This document shows, one piece after another, positions 48,319 through 58,702 of a stretch of 64,000 nucleotides of DNA. Every line of letters starts with the position of its first letter. Positions within the stretch are counted from its first letter, which is position 1. Location of the stretch: the NCBI GenBank assembly GCA_947627575.1, contig CANQWN010000004.1, forward strand, positions 78,445-142,444. The letters run 5' to 3'. The notes beneath the pieces were generated by a model, which had not been told where the DNA came from, did no database searches, and saw nothing but the letters and a program-made list of their open reading frames with translations. The position numbers and the translations under genes were made by a program. The DNA comes from an uncultured Clostridia bacterium. GTDB taxonomy: Bacteria > Bacillota > Clostridia > Christensenellales > Borkfalkiaceae.

Positions 48319-48851
48319 TGGAGGCGGTCAGGCAATTGCTTGAAGCCCTCGGCGAAGACGTCTCCCGGGAGGGGCTTAAAGATACGCCCCGCAGGGTTGC
48401 GGACGCTTATGCGGAGTTGCTTTCGGGCGAAAATCAATCTCCCGAACCCCATCTTTCAAAAACTTTTACCGCGGTAGGCGGGGATATGGTGCTGGAAAGG
48501 GATATAGCGTTTTCCTCCACCTGCGAACATCACCTTATGCCCTTTTTCGGCACGGTTTCGATAGCGTATATCCCCGACGGAAAGGTGGTGGGGCTTTCCA
48601 AACTCGCCCGCACGGTGGAAGTGTATTCAAAGCGCCTGCAATTGCAGGAAAAGATGACTTGCGAAATCGCCGAAGCGATAATGCGCTACCTCTCGCCCAG
48701 AGGCGTTATGGTGGTGTGCGAAGCGGAACATACCTGTATGACGTGCCGCGGCGTAAAAAAATACGGCAGTAAAACGCTTACCTATTGCGTCCGCGGAAAT
48801 TTCCCCGAAGACAGGAAGAAAGAAGTTTTCGATATTTTAAAATGCAGATAG
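48300..48851 (+). CDS. folE: GTP cyclohydrolase I FolE
   Basis: FSSTCEHHLMPFFG, VGLSKLARTVEVYSKRLQLQE, EAEHTCMTCRGV. Confidence 0.97.
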   Translation: MDREKVMEAVRQLLEALGEDVSREGLKDTPRRVADAYAELLSGENQSPEPHLSKTFTAVGGDMVLERDIAFSSTCEHHLMPFFGTVSIAYIPDGKVVGLSKLARTVEVYSKRLQLQEKMTCEIAEAIMRYLSPRGVMVVCEAEHTCMTCRGVKKYGSKTLTYCVRGNFPEDRKKEVFDILKCR

Positions 48852-49624
48852 GCGATAAAGTTTTTCAGGGCTATACGTACGTTATGGCGATAATAAATCT
48901 CACGCCGGACAGCTTTTATCCCTCCTCGCGCGCCACTGCTGACGATGTGCTTTTCCGCGTGGAAAAGGCGGTAAAGGAGGGCGCCGCAGTGATAGATTTG
49001 GGCGCGCAGTCCACCCGCCCGGGCTATAACGAGATTTCCGCCGAAGAGGAAATTTCCCGCCTTGCCGTCCCTCTGGAACGCATAAAGGCGCGGTTTTCAA
49101 TCCCCGTTTCCGTGGATACGTACTATTCCGAATGTGCCCGCGCGGCTCTGTCGCTGGGCGCGGATATGATAAACGACGTAACGGGGCTTGTCCGTTCGCC
49201 GCAAATTGCCGACCTCGCCGCGCAAAGCGGCGCGGCTTTGTGTATAATGCATAATTCATCTTCCCCGGTACCGGGCGACCCGTGGCAAAGCGTTTTGCCC
49301 TTCCTCGAAAGGCAATCGCGTTACGCCCTGTCCCGCGGGGTAAGCAAAGATAAGATAATACTTGACGGCGGCATAGGTTTCGCCAAAGACAGACGGCAAA
49401 ATTTTTTGCTTGTGCAGGATTATCAAAAAATTTCTTCCCTCGGCTTCCCGTCGCTTATAGGCGTAAGCAGAAAAAGTATGTTCGGCGGCAGGGTGGAACA
49501 GCGCCTTGCGCCCACCGTGCAGGTTACCGAACTTATGGCAAAGAAAAAAGTATTGTTCGTGCGCGTTCACGACGTGCGCGAAAACGTCCTTGCGATAGAG
49601 AGGGCGTACAACGGAGGCATATGA
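48842..49624 (+). CDS. folP: Dihydropteroate synthase FolP
   Basis: MAIINLTPDSFYP, AVIDLGAQSTRPGYNEISAEEEISR, LDGGIGFAKD, GVSRKSMFG. Confidence 0.96.
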   Translation: MQIGDKVFQGYTYVMAIINLTPDSFYPSSRATADDVLFRVEKAVKEGAAVIDLGAQSTRPGYNEISAEEEISRLAVPLERIKARFSIPVSVDTYYSECARAALSLGADMINDVTGLVRSPQIADLAAQSGAALCIMHNSSSPVPGDPWQSVLPFLERQSRYALSRGVSKDKIILDGGIGFAKDRRQNFLLVQDYQKISSLGFPSLIGVSRKSMFGGRVEQRLAPTVQVTELMAKKKVLFVRVHDVRENVLAIERAYNGGI

Positions 49625-50403
49625 ACAAAATAAGTATTCGCGGGCTGGAAATTTCGGCTACACACGGCGTGCACGCTTTTGAAAAGACAACCGCCCAACC
49701 CTTTATATTCGACGCCGATTTGCATTATCCGTTCAGTAAAGCGGTTAAGTCGGACGACGTAAAGGACGCGGTAAGCTATTCCGACGTCTGCGCGGAAATA
49801 TCCCGCGTCGCCCTCGGTAAAAGCTATAACCTCATCGAAACGCTTGCATACGATACGGCGTGCGCCCTTTTGCAAAAATTCCCCGCCGTATATGAAGTAA
49901 CCCTTTGCGTAGGCAAACCGCAGGCGCCCGTAAGGGCAAAATTCGATACGGTGTCCGCCACGGTTACCCTGCGCCGCGAAAGGGCTTTTCTCTCTTTGGG
50001 TTCAAGCCTCGGCGACAGAAAAGGCTATCTCGACAAGGCTGTTTCCATTCTCGGCGGAACCCGCGGCATAACAGTGGAAAAAGTTTCTTCCTGTTACGAA
50101 ACCGCGCCGTACGGCGGCGTCGCCGTAAACAACTTTTTAAATTGCGCGGTGCAAATTTCCACCTTCCTTTCCCCCGAAGAACTTCTCGCCGAAATACACG
50201 CCGCCGAAGAGTTGTGCGGCAGGGTGCGCACGGTCCGTTGGGGCGACAGAACGCTGGATATAGACATAATTCTCTACGGCAACCTGTCCTTGAACACCCC
50301 AGAACTTACCGTTCCCCACCCCGATTATCTCAACAGGGAATTCGTCTTGAAGCCGCTTGAAGAAATCGCCCCGTATCTTTCCTGTTTCAAATTAACAAAA
50401 TAA
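49621..50403 (+). CDS. Bifunctional dihydroneopterin aldolase / HPPK (FolB-FolK fusion)
   Basis: N-half DHNA pattern (ISIRGLEISATHGVHAFEK); C-half HPPK (LSLGSSLGDRKGYL...RWGDRTLDIDIILYG). Confidence 0.92.
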   Translation: MNKISIRGLEISATHGVHAFEKTTAQPFIFDADLHYPFSKAVKSDDVKDAVSYSDVCAEISRVALGKSYNLIETLAYDTACALLQKFPAVYEVTLCVGKPQAPVRAKFDTVSATVTLRRERAFLSLGSSLGDRKGYLDKAVSILGGTRGITVEKVSSCYETAPYGGVAVNNFLNCAVQISTFLSPEELLAEIHAAEELCGRVRTVRWGDRTLDIDIILYGNLSLNTPELTVPHPDYLNREFVLKPLEEIAPYLSCFKLTK

Positions 50404-50420
50404 ATGTAATATTTTTTCAA

Positions 50421-50452
50421 TCCCACATTTTCAAGTGTGGGATAATATTTTT
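50421..50452 (+). terminator. Terminator of the fol operon
   Basis: TCCCACA-ttttcaag-TGTGGGA then TAATATTTTTT. Confidence 0.75.
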
Positions 50453-50588
50453 TATTAGTGCAATATGCACAAATATTTATGATAAATATTTACGTAATTC
50501 AAAATTTGTGTTAAAATCCTTATGACTGATAAATTAATCGGTTGTCGTTTGTATGCGTGTTAATGCTTAACGACGGGGAGAAATAATT

Positions 50589-52103
50589 TTGGAAAAGATA
50601 GGCATTATTGATTTAGGCTCCAATTCGGCAAGACTTGTAATAGTAAATCTCTTCTCCGACGGATATTTTATGGTCGTTGACGAGTTGAAGGAAAGTGTAA
50701 GACTCGGTCAGGATATGGAACGCGACGGTTTTTTAAAGCCCCAGCGCGTTGCCGAAACGATAAAAACTTTAAAGATGTTCAAAAAACTTTGCGACGCAAG
50801 CAACGTATCCCGCGTGATTGCCGTCGCAACCGAAGCCGTGCGCCGCGCAAAAAACCAGCGCAGTTTTCTCGATGAAATTCAGGCGAGTTGCGGCATAAAG
50901 ATACGCGTGCTTTCCTCCGAGGAAGAGGCGATATACGTCTACCGCGGGGTAATAAACACCATCGACGTGCCCAAGGGCGTCGTGCTTGAAATAGGCGGCG
51001 GTTCCACAAAAATAGTGTATTATAACCGCAGAAATCTTCTCAATCACGCAACCCTGCCTTTCGGCGCGGTTACGCTTACGGGGCTGTTTTCCGAGGACGG
51101 GCTTTCGCCCGAGGAACAGGCGGAAAAGATAGAGGAATTCTTCACGGAACAGCTTAAAAAGATAGAGTGGTTGAAGGATATCGATGAAGAAACGCAGATG
51201 ATAGGCGTGGGCGGGTCTTTCAGAAACCTGTTCAAAATATCCAAGATAGTAAACAAATATCCTATGGATACCGTGCACAATTACCATATGCCCGTAGAGG
51301 ATTTTGTACCCATCTACGATATGATAAAGGTGCTTGATCTCGACAAAAAGAAAAAGATACGCGGGCTTTCGGCGGAACGCGCGGACATACTTCCCGCGGC
51401 GCTTGCGATAATACGTTCGTTCACGCAGTATATGAATTTCGACGGGTTCATTATGTCCGGCGCGGGCTTGCGCGAGGGGATAATGTTCAATCAGGCTTTG
51501 CCAATAACGGAGGAAAAGCCCATAACCGACGTGCTTAATTATTCGCTTACCACGCTTGTGAAGTACTACGAATGTGACGAAAAGCACGTAGAACACGTGG
51601 TAAATTTAAGCATACAGCTCTTCAAACAGTTGCGCGTGCTTCATAAATTCCCCCGGCAGTATCTCCGCGTGCTTAAAATAGCCGCAACTTTGCACGATTG
51701 CGGTATGCGCATAAAATATTATAATCACCAGCGCCACAGCTGTTATATGATTCTCAACGCAAATCTCTACGGCGTAAGCCACAGGGACATAGTGCTTGCC
51801 GCGTTTACGGCGTGCTGCCATAAAAAAGAGGATATAAACCCCTATGATTGGAACAAATTCCGTAGCCTCGTAAACGACGAGGACGTGGAAATAGTAAAAC
51901 GTTTGGGCGTAATGTTGCGCATAGCGGAAAGTTTGGACAGGTCTATGAGCGGCAACGTCAAATCCATCAACTGCGATATTCTCGGCGACAGCGTGATAAT
52001 GAAAACAGAAGTGGAAGGGGACGCCACTCTCGAAATCCGCAACGCAATGGCGGCAAGCGGCGAATTCAGAAAATCTTTCCACAAAAATCTCGAAATACTG
52101 TAA
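50589..52103 (+). CDS. Ppx/GppA phosphatase family protein
   Basis: IGIIDLGSNSARLVIV, ATEAVRRAKN, LEIGGGSTKIVYY; C-terminal HD-like domain (ATLHDCGMRI). Confidence 0.92.
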   Translation: MEKIGIIDLGSNSARLVIVNLFSDGYFMVVDELKESVRLGQDMERDGFLKPQRVAETIKTLKMFKKLCDASNVSRVIAVATEAVRRAKNQRSFLDEIQASCGIKIRVLSSEEEAIYVYRGVINTIDVPKGVVLEIGGGSTKIVYYNRRNLLNHATLPFGAVTLTGLFSEDGLSPEEQAEKIEEFFTEQLKKIEWLKDIDEETQMIGVGGSFRNLFKISKIVNKYPMDTVHNYHMPVEDFVPIYDMIKVLDLDKKKKIRGLSAERADILPAALAIIRSFTQYMNFDGFIMSGAGLREGIMFNQALPITEEKPITDVLNYSLTTLVKYYECDEKHVEHVVNLSIQLFKQLRVLHKFPRQYLRVLKIAATLHDCGMRIKYYNHQRHSCYMILNANLYGVSHRDIVLAAFTACCHKKEDINPYDWNKFRSLVNDEDVEIVKRLGVMLRIAESLDRSMSGNVKSINCDILGDSVIMKTEVEGDATLEIRNAMAASGEFRKSFHKNLEIL

Positions 52104-52153
52104 GTCAGGTTGCCGCCCGCAAGGGCGGCAAAACCCTTTAAATAGGTGTTTGT

Positions 52154-52708
52154 ATGCAATATATACTTGCAAGCGCGTCTCCGCGCCGCAAACAGTTGCT
52201 TTCGGGTATACTTACCAAATTCGAAGTAATCCCCGCGCAGTCGGACGAAAAAGTAAATCTTTCGCTTTTCCCCGAAAAGATAGCCATGCAACTTGCCGAA
52301 AACAAGTGCGACGAGGTATACGCCCGCTACCCCGAAAAGACGGTAATCGCGTGCGACACGATAGTGGTTTTCGGTTCGGAAATTTTGGGCAAGCCCAAAG
52401 ATAAGGCGGAAGCGGCGGAAACGCTTAAAAAACTTTCGGGTAAAACGCACTTCGTCATAACGGGCGTGTGCGTAAGAAACAGATATAAAAAACTTTGCGA
52501 TTTCGATAAAACGGAAGTGCAGTTCAACAATCTTTCGGATGAATTTATAAATAGCTATGTCGAAAGCGGTTCGCCTATGGATAAGGCGGGCAGTTACGGC
52601 ATACAGGACGGCGGTATTGTCCGCCAATACTACGGCAGTTACACAAACGTAGTGGGGCTTCCCGTGGCGAAAGTTACCAAAATGCTTGAAGAGGTGCAAA
52701 AGATATGA
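52154..52708 (+). CDS. maf: Maf-family nucleotide pyrophosphatase
   Basis: YILASASPRRKQLLSG, VIACDTIVVF, GSPMDKAGSYGIQ. Confidence 0.95.
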   Translation: MQYILASASPRRKQLLSGILTKFEVIPAQSDEKVNLSLFPEKIAMQLAENKCDEVYARYPEKTVIACDTIVVFGSEILGKPKDKAEAAETLKKLSGKTHFVITGVCVRNRYKKLCDFDKTEVQFNNLSDEFINSYVESGSPMDKAGSYGIQDGGIVRQYYGSYTNVVGLPVAKVTKMLEEVQKI

Positions 52709-53727
52709 AAAGACTTGCCATCGATTTCGGCTCGGGCGTAACAAAAATATACGCGCCGGGTTGCGGCGTTGTGCTTATGGAATCCACGTGCATAGCGGTG
52801 GAAGAATACGTTGAGGACAACGAAAAAAAACTTTCCGTAAAGGCTTACGGCAATAAGGCGCGCGCGCTTTTCGGCAGGGCGGCGGTAAACACCCGCATAA
52901 TCAACCCCGTAGTGGAAGGCGATATCGTCCATGAAGAGCTTGCCGCCCACCTTTTAACTTACTTCCTCGAAAAGATAGAAATTCCCAAAAGGAAAGCGTC
53001 CCATTGCGAGGTGATTTTCATTCTTCCCTGCGGCTCGGGCGAAGCGTTAAAGCGCAAATATTGTAAACTTGCGGTGGAATGCGGCATCTGCACAGCGTAC
53101 TTCACCGTTACGCCTTTCGCCGCAATTCTCGGGCACAACGTAAGCATAAGCGAAAGCCGCCCCATGTTCTGCCTCGATATAGGTTACGGCATAACCAACA
53201 TAGCGGCGCTTTCGCAGGACGGGATAATTTCAGGCGTAAACGTCAATCTCGGCGGCGCAAATATCGACGTGCATATAATAGACGAGATAAACGAAACAAC
53301 AAATACTAAGATAGGCACCCTCACCGCCGAAAAACTTAAAAATACCGTCGGCAGTCTCCTCCGCGACGACAATAAACTTTCCGTAGTGGAAGGCAGCGAC
53401 CTTAATAGCGGTTCGCCCTCGTCCATAGCGGTATATTCGCCGCAGCTATATCCTATAATCACCACGTACGTGGATAAAATTCTGGAATACGTAACGCTTG
53501 TCCTTTCCAAACTTCCCGCCGAAGTTTCGTCCGGCGTGGTACACGGCGGAATATATCTTTCCGGCGGACTTATAAAGATGGACGGGCTTGCGGAATATAT
53601 CGGCGAAAAACTTAAAATTTCCGTCAACGTTCCGGAAGAACCCCAGCTTGCCGCCGTGATAGGAGCGGGCACCATTCTCGCAAACGACGGCTTGCTTGAA
53701 AAGTTGGCTACCGTTGCGGAACTTTGA
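52705..53727 (+). CDS. MreB-like actin-family protein (divergent)
   Basis: AIDFGSGVTKIY, LDIGYGITNIAALSQ, GGIYLSGGLIKMDGL. Confidence 0.8.
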   Translation: MKRLAIDFGSGVTKIYAPGCGVVLMESTCIAVEEYVEDNEKKLSVKAYGNKARALFGRAAVNTRIINPVVEGDIVHEELAAHLLTYFLEKIEIPKRKASHCEVIFILPCGSGEALKRKYCKLAVECGICTAYFTVTPFAAILGHNVSISESRPMFCLDIGYGITNIAALSQDGIISGVNVNLGGANIDVHIIDEINETTNTKIGTLTAEKLKNTVGSLLRDDNKLSVVEGSDLNSGSPSSIAVYSPQLYPIITTYVDKILEYVTLVLSKLPAEVSSGVVHGGIYLSGGLIKMDGLAEYIGEKLKISVNVPEEPQLAAVIGAGTILANDGLLEKLATVAEL

Positions 53728-53826
53728 AACAACTTAAAAACGTAGGATAAACCGCGCTATTTTTCTTGCAAAAACCGGCGCGGTTTTATATAATTTAAAA
53801 GGTAAACAAAAACCGTTCGGTGAAGT

Positions 53827-55632
53827 ATGAGCGACAGTAAATATATCAGAAATTTCTGCATAATTGCCCACATAGACCATGGCAAAAGCACGCTTGCGGA
53901 CAGGCTTATGGAACTTACGGGGCAGGTTTCCGAAAGGGATATGGAAGACCAGCTTCTTGACAGTATGGACATAGAAAGGGAGCGCGGCATAACCATAAAA
54001 CTCACCCCCGTCAGGATGTTCTATTCCGCAGACGACGGAAACGAATACGAACTGAATTTGATAGATACGCCGGGACATGTGGACTTCACGTACGAGGTTT
54101 CCCGTTCGCTTGCCGCGTGCGAGGGCGCAATTCTGATTGTAGACGCTTCGCAGGGCGTAGAGGCGCAAACCCTCGCCAACGTCTATCTCGCTTTGGAAAA
54201 CGATCTCGAAATTCTTCCCGTAATAAACAAAATCGACCTGCCGTCCGCCCGCCCGGAGGAAGCCAAAAAGGAAATAGAGGAAGTTATCGGGCTGGACGCA
54301 AGCTACGCGCCCCTCGTTTCCGCAAAGGAAGGCACAAACATCCGCGACGTGCTGGAAGCGGTAGTAAAATATTTCCCCGCGCCGTCAGGCGATTCGTCCG
54401 CGCCCCTTAAAGCGCTTATTTTCGACAGCTATTACGATAATTACAAGGGCGTAATTCTTTTCGTCCGCGTAAAGGACGGCGAAGTAAAACCGGGCGACAG
54501 GATAAAAACTTTCCGTTCGGACAAGCAGTACGACGTGGTGGAAGTGGGCGTTTTCAGCCCCGGGCTGTTGCCTCGGCAATCGCTTTCCGCGGGCGAAGTC
54601 GGCTATATTGCCGCCTCGATAAAAAGCATACAGGATTTTGCGGTGGGCGATACCGTTACAAACGCCGCCGCGCCCGCCGCGGAACCTCTCCCGGGCTATA
54701 AAAAGGTTCAAAGCGTGGTATTCTGCGGGATATATCCCCTCGACGGCAGTAAGTTCAACGACCTGAAGGACGCCATTGGCAAATTACAGCTTAACGACGC
54801 GTCGCTTTTGTTTGAACCGGATACTTCCGTCGCTTTGGGCTTCGGCTTCCGTTGCGGCTTTTTGGGACTGCTGCATATGGAAATCATACAGGAACGGTTA
54901 GAGCGGGAATTCGGGCTTGAAATAATAACCACCGCGCCGTCCGTAAGCTATAAGGTTGTAAAAACCGACGGCGAGTGCGTATATGTCGATAACCCGTCGC
55001 ACCTTCCGTCCGCTTCCGAAATAGAACATATGGAAGAGCCGATAGTAAAAGCCGATATCTTTTCCCCGCCCGATTATCTCGGGCAGATAATGGATCTGTG
55101 CAGGGAAAAGCGCGGCGTATTTATAGGTATGACCTATCTTGATAAAAGCAGGGTGAAGCTGGAATACGAACTGCCCCTGAACGAGATAATTTTCGATTTT
55201 TTCGATTCCGTAAAATCCCGCACCCGCGGCTATGCAAGTTTCGATTACGAGCTGATAGGTTACAAACCCGCCAAACTTGTAAAGTTGGATATACTTTTAA
55301 ACGGCGAGGTATGCGACGCGCTTTCTATGATAGTCCACGAGGACAGCGCATATCCCCGCGGCAGAACGCTTTGCGAAAATCTGAAAGAGGCTATTCCCCG
55401 CCAGCTGTTTGAAGTACCCGTTCAGGCGGCGATAGGCGGCAAGATAATCGCCCGCGAAACGGTTAAAGCCGTCCGCAAGGACGTGCTTGCCAAGTGCTAC
55501 GGCGGCGACATAACCCGCAAAAAGAAGTTGCTTGAAAAGCAGAAAGAGGGCAAAAAACGTATGCGCTCGATAGGTAGCGTGGAAGTCCCCAGCGAAGTGT
55601 TTATGCAGATATTAAAGACAAATAAGGATTGA
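53827..55632 (+). CDS. lepA: Elongation factor 4 (LepA)
   Basis: [42 protein letters not shown]-terminal [25 protein letters not shown]. Confidence 0.97.
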   Translation: MSDSKYIRNFCIIAHIDHGKSTLADRLMELTGQVSERDMEDQLLDSMDIERERGITIKLTPVRMFYSADDGNEYELNLIDTPGHVDFTYEVSRSLAACEGAILIVDASQGVEAQTLANVYLALENDLEILPVINKIDLPSARPEEAKKEIEEVIGLDASYAPLVSAKEGTNIRDVLEAVVKYFPAPSGDSSAPLKALIFDSYYDNYKGVILFVRVKDGEVKPGDRIKTFRSDKQYDVVEVGVFSPGLLPRQSLSAGEVGYIAASIKSIQDFAVGDTVTNAAAPAAEPLPGYKKVQSVVFCGIYPLDGSKFNDLKDAIGKLQLNDASLLFEPDTSVALGFGFRCGFLGLLHMEIIQERLEREFGLEIITTAPSVSYKVVKTDGECVYVDNPSHLPSASEIEHMEEPIVKADIFSPPDYLGQIMDLCREKRGVFIGMTYLDKSRVKLEYELPLNEIIFDFFDSVKSRTRGYASFDYELIGYKPAKLVKLDILLNGEVCDALSMIVHEDSAYPRGRTLCENLKEAIPRQLFEVPVQAAIGGKIIARETVKAVRKDVLAKCYGGDITRKKKLLEKQKEGKKRMRSIGSVEVPSEVFMQILKTNKD

Positions 55633-55633
55633 G

Positions 55634-55942
55634 ATGAACTTTTTTGAAAGCGTTTACGCCGCCGTAAGGCTTATTCCCCGCGGCAAGGTTTCCACATACG
55701 GCGCGGTAGCAAGGGCGGTAGGCGCGCCGCGTTGCGCCCGCCACGTGGGCTATGCGCTTCACGTCAACCCGTATTTCGGCGACGTGCCTTGCCACAGGGT
55801 GGTGTTTGCCGACGGCAGTTTAAGCAAATCTTTCGGCTTCGGCGGTGAAAGCGCCCAGCGCGCCATGCTCGAAGCGGAGGGCGTGGGTTTCGGCAAAGAC
55901 GGCAAAGTTATAATGCGCGAATTTTTATGGGGGAACGGTTAA
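55634..55942 (+). CDS. MGMT (O6-alkylguanine-DNA alkyltransferase)-family C-terminal-domain-only protein
   Basis: IPRGKVSTYGAVARAVGAPRCARHVGYAL, VPCHRVVFADG (PCHR). Confidence 0.88.
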   Translation: MNFFESVYAAVRLIPRGKVSTYGAVARAVGAPRCARHVGYALHVNPYFGDVPCHRVVFADGSLSKSFGFGGESAQRAMLEAEGVGFGKDGKVIMREFLWGNG

Positions 55943-57052
55943 ATGGCAGGTATATACGTACATATCCCGTTTTGCAAATCAAAGTGCAGGTATTGCGATT
56001 TTACTTCTTTTCCCGATAAACTTAACCTTGCCGAAAGTTACGTAGCGTGCGTCTGCCGCGAGATGTCCAAACGTTCGCCTGCGGCAGAGGGCGTAAATTT
56101 CGATACCCTCTACATAGGCGGCGGCACGCCGTCCGTGATAGACAAGACGTACATAGGCATGATAATCGCCGCGGCAAAAAAGTACTACAATCTTTCGCCG
56201 TCGGCGGAAATCACCATCGAAATGAACCCCGGCACGGTGGACGAAAGCAAAATTTCATTCTACAAAAAATGCGGCGTAAACCGCTTTTCCGTCGGGCTTC
56301 AATCCGCGATAGATAGCCAGCTTGCAGATTTGGGCAGATGCCACACGCTAAACTCGTTTGTATATTGCGCAAAACTTTTAAAGGGCGAAAATTTCAACGC
56401 CGACGTTATGATAGGGCTTAAAAACCAAACGGCGGAGGACGTGCAAAACACCATAAAAGTCGCCCACGCCTTCGGCGCAAGCCATATCTCGATGTACGCG
56501 CTTACGCCCGAGGACGGCACGCCCATATACACCGACTATTTAAACGGCGAATTGCCCGACGGCGACGAGGTTGCCGCAATGTACGCGGCGGGGCTGTCCT
56601 GCCTTGAAAGTTTGGGCTACCGCCGCTACGAAGTTTCCAACTTCTGCAAAGAGGGCAAAGAGAGCAGGCATAACCTTAACTATTGGCACAGGGGCGAATA
56701 TCTCGGTTTCGGGGTGTCGGCGTCGTCGTTTTTCAAGGGCGTGCGCTTCACAAACACCTTCGACCTCGACGAATATTTCAAGTGCATACTCTCCGATAAT
56801 TTCGCGGTGATAGACGCGCAGAAACCGGAGGGGGAGGACGCGCGGGAAGAATTTATAATGCTTGCCCTGCGCACGGCGGACGGCGTCTGCCTGCAGGATT
56901 ACAAGTCCTGCTTCGGCAGCGATTTTCTCACCGATTACGCCGCCGTTATAAAAAAACTTTCGCACTGCCTCGAAGTGGGCGAAAACCGCGTTCGCATCAG
57001 ACCGGAATACCTTTTCGTGCAAAATTCCATAATAGTGGAATTCTTTGCCTGA
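55943..57052 (+). CDS. hemW: Radical SAM family heme chaperone HemW
   Basis: YVHIPFCKSKCRYCDF, TLYIGGGTPS, RFSVGLQS. Confidence 0.94.
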   Translation: MAGIYVHIPFCKSKCRYCDFTSFPDKLNLAESYVACVCREMSKRSPAAEGVNFDTLYIGGGTPSVIDKTYIGMIIAAAKKYYNLSPSAEITIEMNPGTVDESKISFYKKCGVNRFSVGLQSAIDSQLADLGRCHTLNSFVYCAKLLKGENFNADVMIGLKNQTAEDVQNTIKVAHAFGASHISMYALTPEDGTPIYTDYLNGELPDGDEVAAMYAAGLSCLESLGYRRYEVSNFCKEGKESRHNLNYWHRGEYLGFGVSASSFFKGVRFTNTFDLDEYFKCILSDNFAVIDAQKPEGEDAREEFIMLALRTADGVCLQDYKSCFGSDFLTDYAAVIKKLSHCLEVGENRVRIRPEYLFVQNSIIVEFFA

Positions 57053-57108
57053 ACGCGCTTTGCCGCCGCATATGTGCCGCCCAATTACCTTTTAAATCTG
57101 ATTTACGC

Positions 57109-57148
57109 ACAACGCCCCGCCCGGAAAACCCGGGCGGGGCGCAATTTT
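57109..57148. terminator. Strong terminator between hemW and the convergent LRR gene
   Basis: CGCCCCGCCCGG-aaaac-CCGGGCGGGGCG followed by T7. Confidence 0.85.
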
Positions 57149-57156
57149 TTTGTCTG

Positions 57157-58650
57157 TCAAACCCGCTTCCAATATTTGCCGCACCACTCGCCGCAAAGCC
57201 GCCTTGCGTTTTCGGCGGAATCGGCAACGTCGGCTTCGGCGGGGGAGGACATATCGGGATAATCGTAAACTTTCCAACCCTCGCCGTTTTCAAAAATCAC
57301 GCTTTCAAGCGAAGCGCAATTTTCAAACGCGTAAACGCCGATAGCCGTCACCCCGCCGCCGATAACAACGCTTGTAAGCAGGGCGCAATTGCCAAACGCC
57401 CGCCCGCCGATGGCTCCGCCGCTTATGCATACCGTCCGCAAACTGCTTTTATGCACAGCGGGTATTGCGGAAGCGGGCACCGTAGCGTTCTTCAAAGCGG
57501 CGCAATCCTGAAATGCATACTCGCCTATTTCGGCGATGCCGTCGCCTATGGTTACGCTTTCCAGCGCGGCACAATCCATAAACGCAAGGTTGCTTATTTT
57601 GGTAATTCCGCCGCCCACGTCAACGCTTTCCAGCTTGCCGCAACCCGCAAACGCAAACGTATCTATGTCGGTAATTCCGTCGCCCACGTCAACCCTTTTC
57701 AGCGCGGCGCACCCCGAAAAAGCGTATTCGCATATTTCTATAACGCCGCCTTCGGTAACCGCGCTTTCAAGCGAAACGCAGTTTTCAAACGCCCCGTAAC
57801 CTATCTTCGTCACGTCGGCGGGTACGGCTATGTTTTCAAGCGCCGCACAGTTTTTAAACGCATATTCGCCTATCGCGCGGCACCCGCCGCCCAACATAGC
57901 GCTTTCAAGCGAAGCACAACCGTAAAACGCGCCGTCGCCCATCGTTTTGCAGTAAATCTCCGCCGCCGCAAGCGAAGCGCACCCCCTGAACGCGTAATTT
58001 CCCACAAGCTCCGTGCCGTAAGGCAGGGCGGCGTATTCAAGCAAAATGCAGTTTTCAAACGCGCTGTCGCCCAATTTTTGCAGTCCCTGCGGCAATGCGG
58101 CGGTTTTCAGCGAAATACAGTTTTCAAACGCTTTTGCGCCTATCTGCTTAATTCCCGCAGGTATCGTCACGCTTTCAAGCGATATGTAATTTTCAAACCC
58201 GCCCGCGTCTACGGCTGTAACGGGCAAGCCCTCGTACAGCGCGGGTATTTCCACGCGGCTGTCAGCCGCCGCGCCCCTGCCTACGGAATACCCCACAACT
58301 TTTCCCCGTTCGCGTATTTCCGTATATTTCAGCCCGGCGGTAAGCCGCGCGCCGCAAAGCGAACATTTGTCGTCGGAGGCGTATAAACTATGCGCTTCGG
58401 GGGAGGAGGGTATCTGCAACGCTTCAAGCGTAGTTTCGGCTTTATCAACATCGAAATATTTCCCGCACCCGTCACAACGGTAGTGTTCCCTTAACCCTGC
58501 CGAAAGGCAGGTCGCCGGCTGTTCGGCTATAAGCGCGCCTAAATTATGTTCGTGCGGCGCGCCGTCGCCGCAGGCGGAAAGAATTGCCGCAGACGAGCAT
58601 AGGCACGTCGCGGCAATCGAAAGCAGGATAAGTAAGGGCTTTTTTTTCAT
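57157..58650 (-). CDS. BspA-type leucine-rich-repeat lipoprotein
   Basis: Signal/lipobox MKKKPLLILLSIAATCLCSSAAILSAC; about 13 LRR_5 units of the type I..YAFENC.SLESV.I...; ATG at 58650 preceded by GGAAAGAGA. Confidence 0.88.
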   Translation of the reverse strand: MKKKPLLILLSIAATCLCSSAAILSACGDGAPHEHNLGALIAEQPATCLSAGLREHYRCDGCGKYFDVDKAETTLEALQIPSSPEAHSLYASDDKCSLCGARLTAGLKYTEIRERGKVVGYSVGRGAAADSRVEIPALYEGLPVTAVDAGGFENYISLESVTIPAGIKQIGAKAFENCISLKTAALPQGLQKLGDSAFENCILLEYAALPYGTELVGNYAFRGCASLAAAEIYCKTMGDGAFYGCASLESAMLGGGCRAIGEYAFKNCAALENIAVPADVTKIGYGAFENCVSLESAVTEGGVIEICEYAFSGCAALKRVDVGDGITDIDTFAFAGCGKLESVDVGGGITKISNLAFMDCAALESVTIGDGIAEIGEYAFQDCAALKNATVPASAIPAVHKSSLRTVCISGGAIGGRAFGNCALLTSVVIGGGVTAIGVYAFENCASLESVIFENGEGWKVYDYPDMSSPAEADVADSAENARRLCGEWCGKYWKRV

Positions 58651-58671
58651 ATATTTCTCTTTCCGTGCGGT

Positions 58672-58702
58672 AAAAAATAAGGTGTGTCCCGAAAGACACA
58701 CC
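58672..58702 (-). terminator. Intrinsic terminator between candidate RNA and LRR start codon
   Basis: Minus strand GGTGTGTC-tttcgg-GACACACC followed by TTATTTTTT. Confidence 0.75.

Noticed and set aside
50510-50588. Possible riboswitch upstream of the ppx/gppA gene (GTCGTT...AACGAC next to the GGGGAG RBS)
   Set aside because: Only a 6-bp stem with a long loop and no recognisable class; too weak to report.
57451-58386. 311-aa plus-strand ORF with repeats
   Set aside because: Antisense of the LRR repeats in the BspA-type lipoprotein; the repeats keep the opposite frame open. The minus-strand product has signal peptide, RBS and known repeat family.
57157-58650. CRISPR-like repetitive DNA
   Set aside because: Periodicity of about 69 nt reflects 23-aa LRR_5 protein repeats that are divergent at the DNA level and in frame; no CRISPR array in the window.
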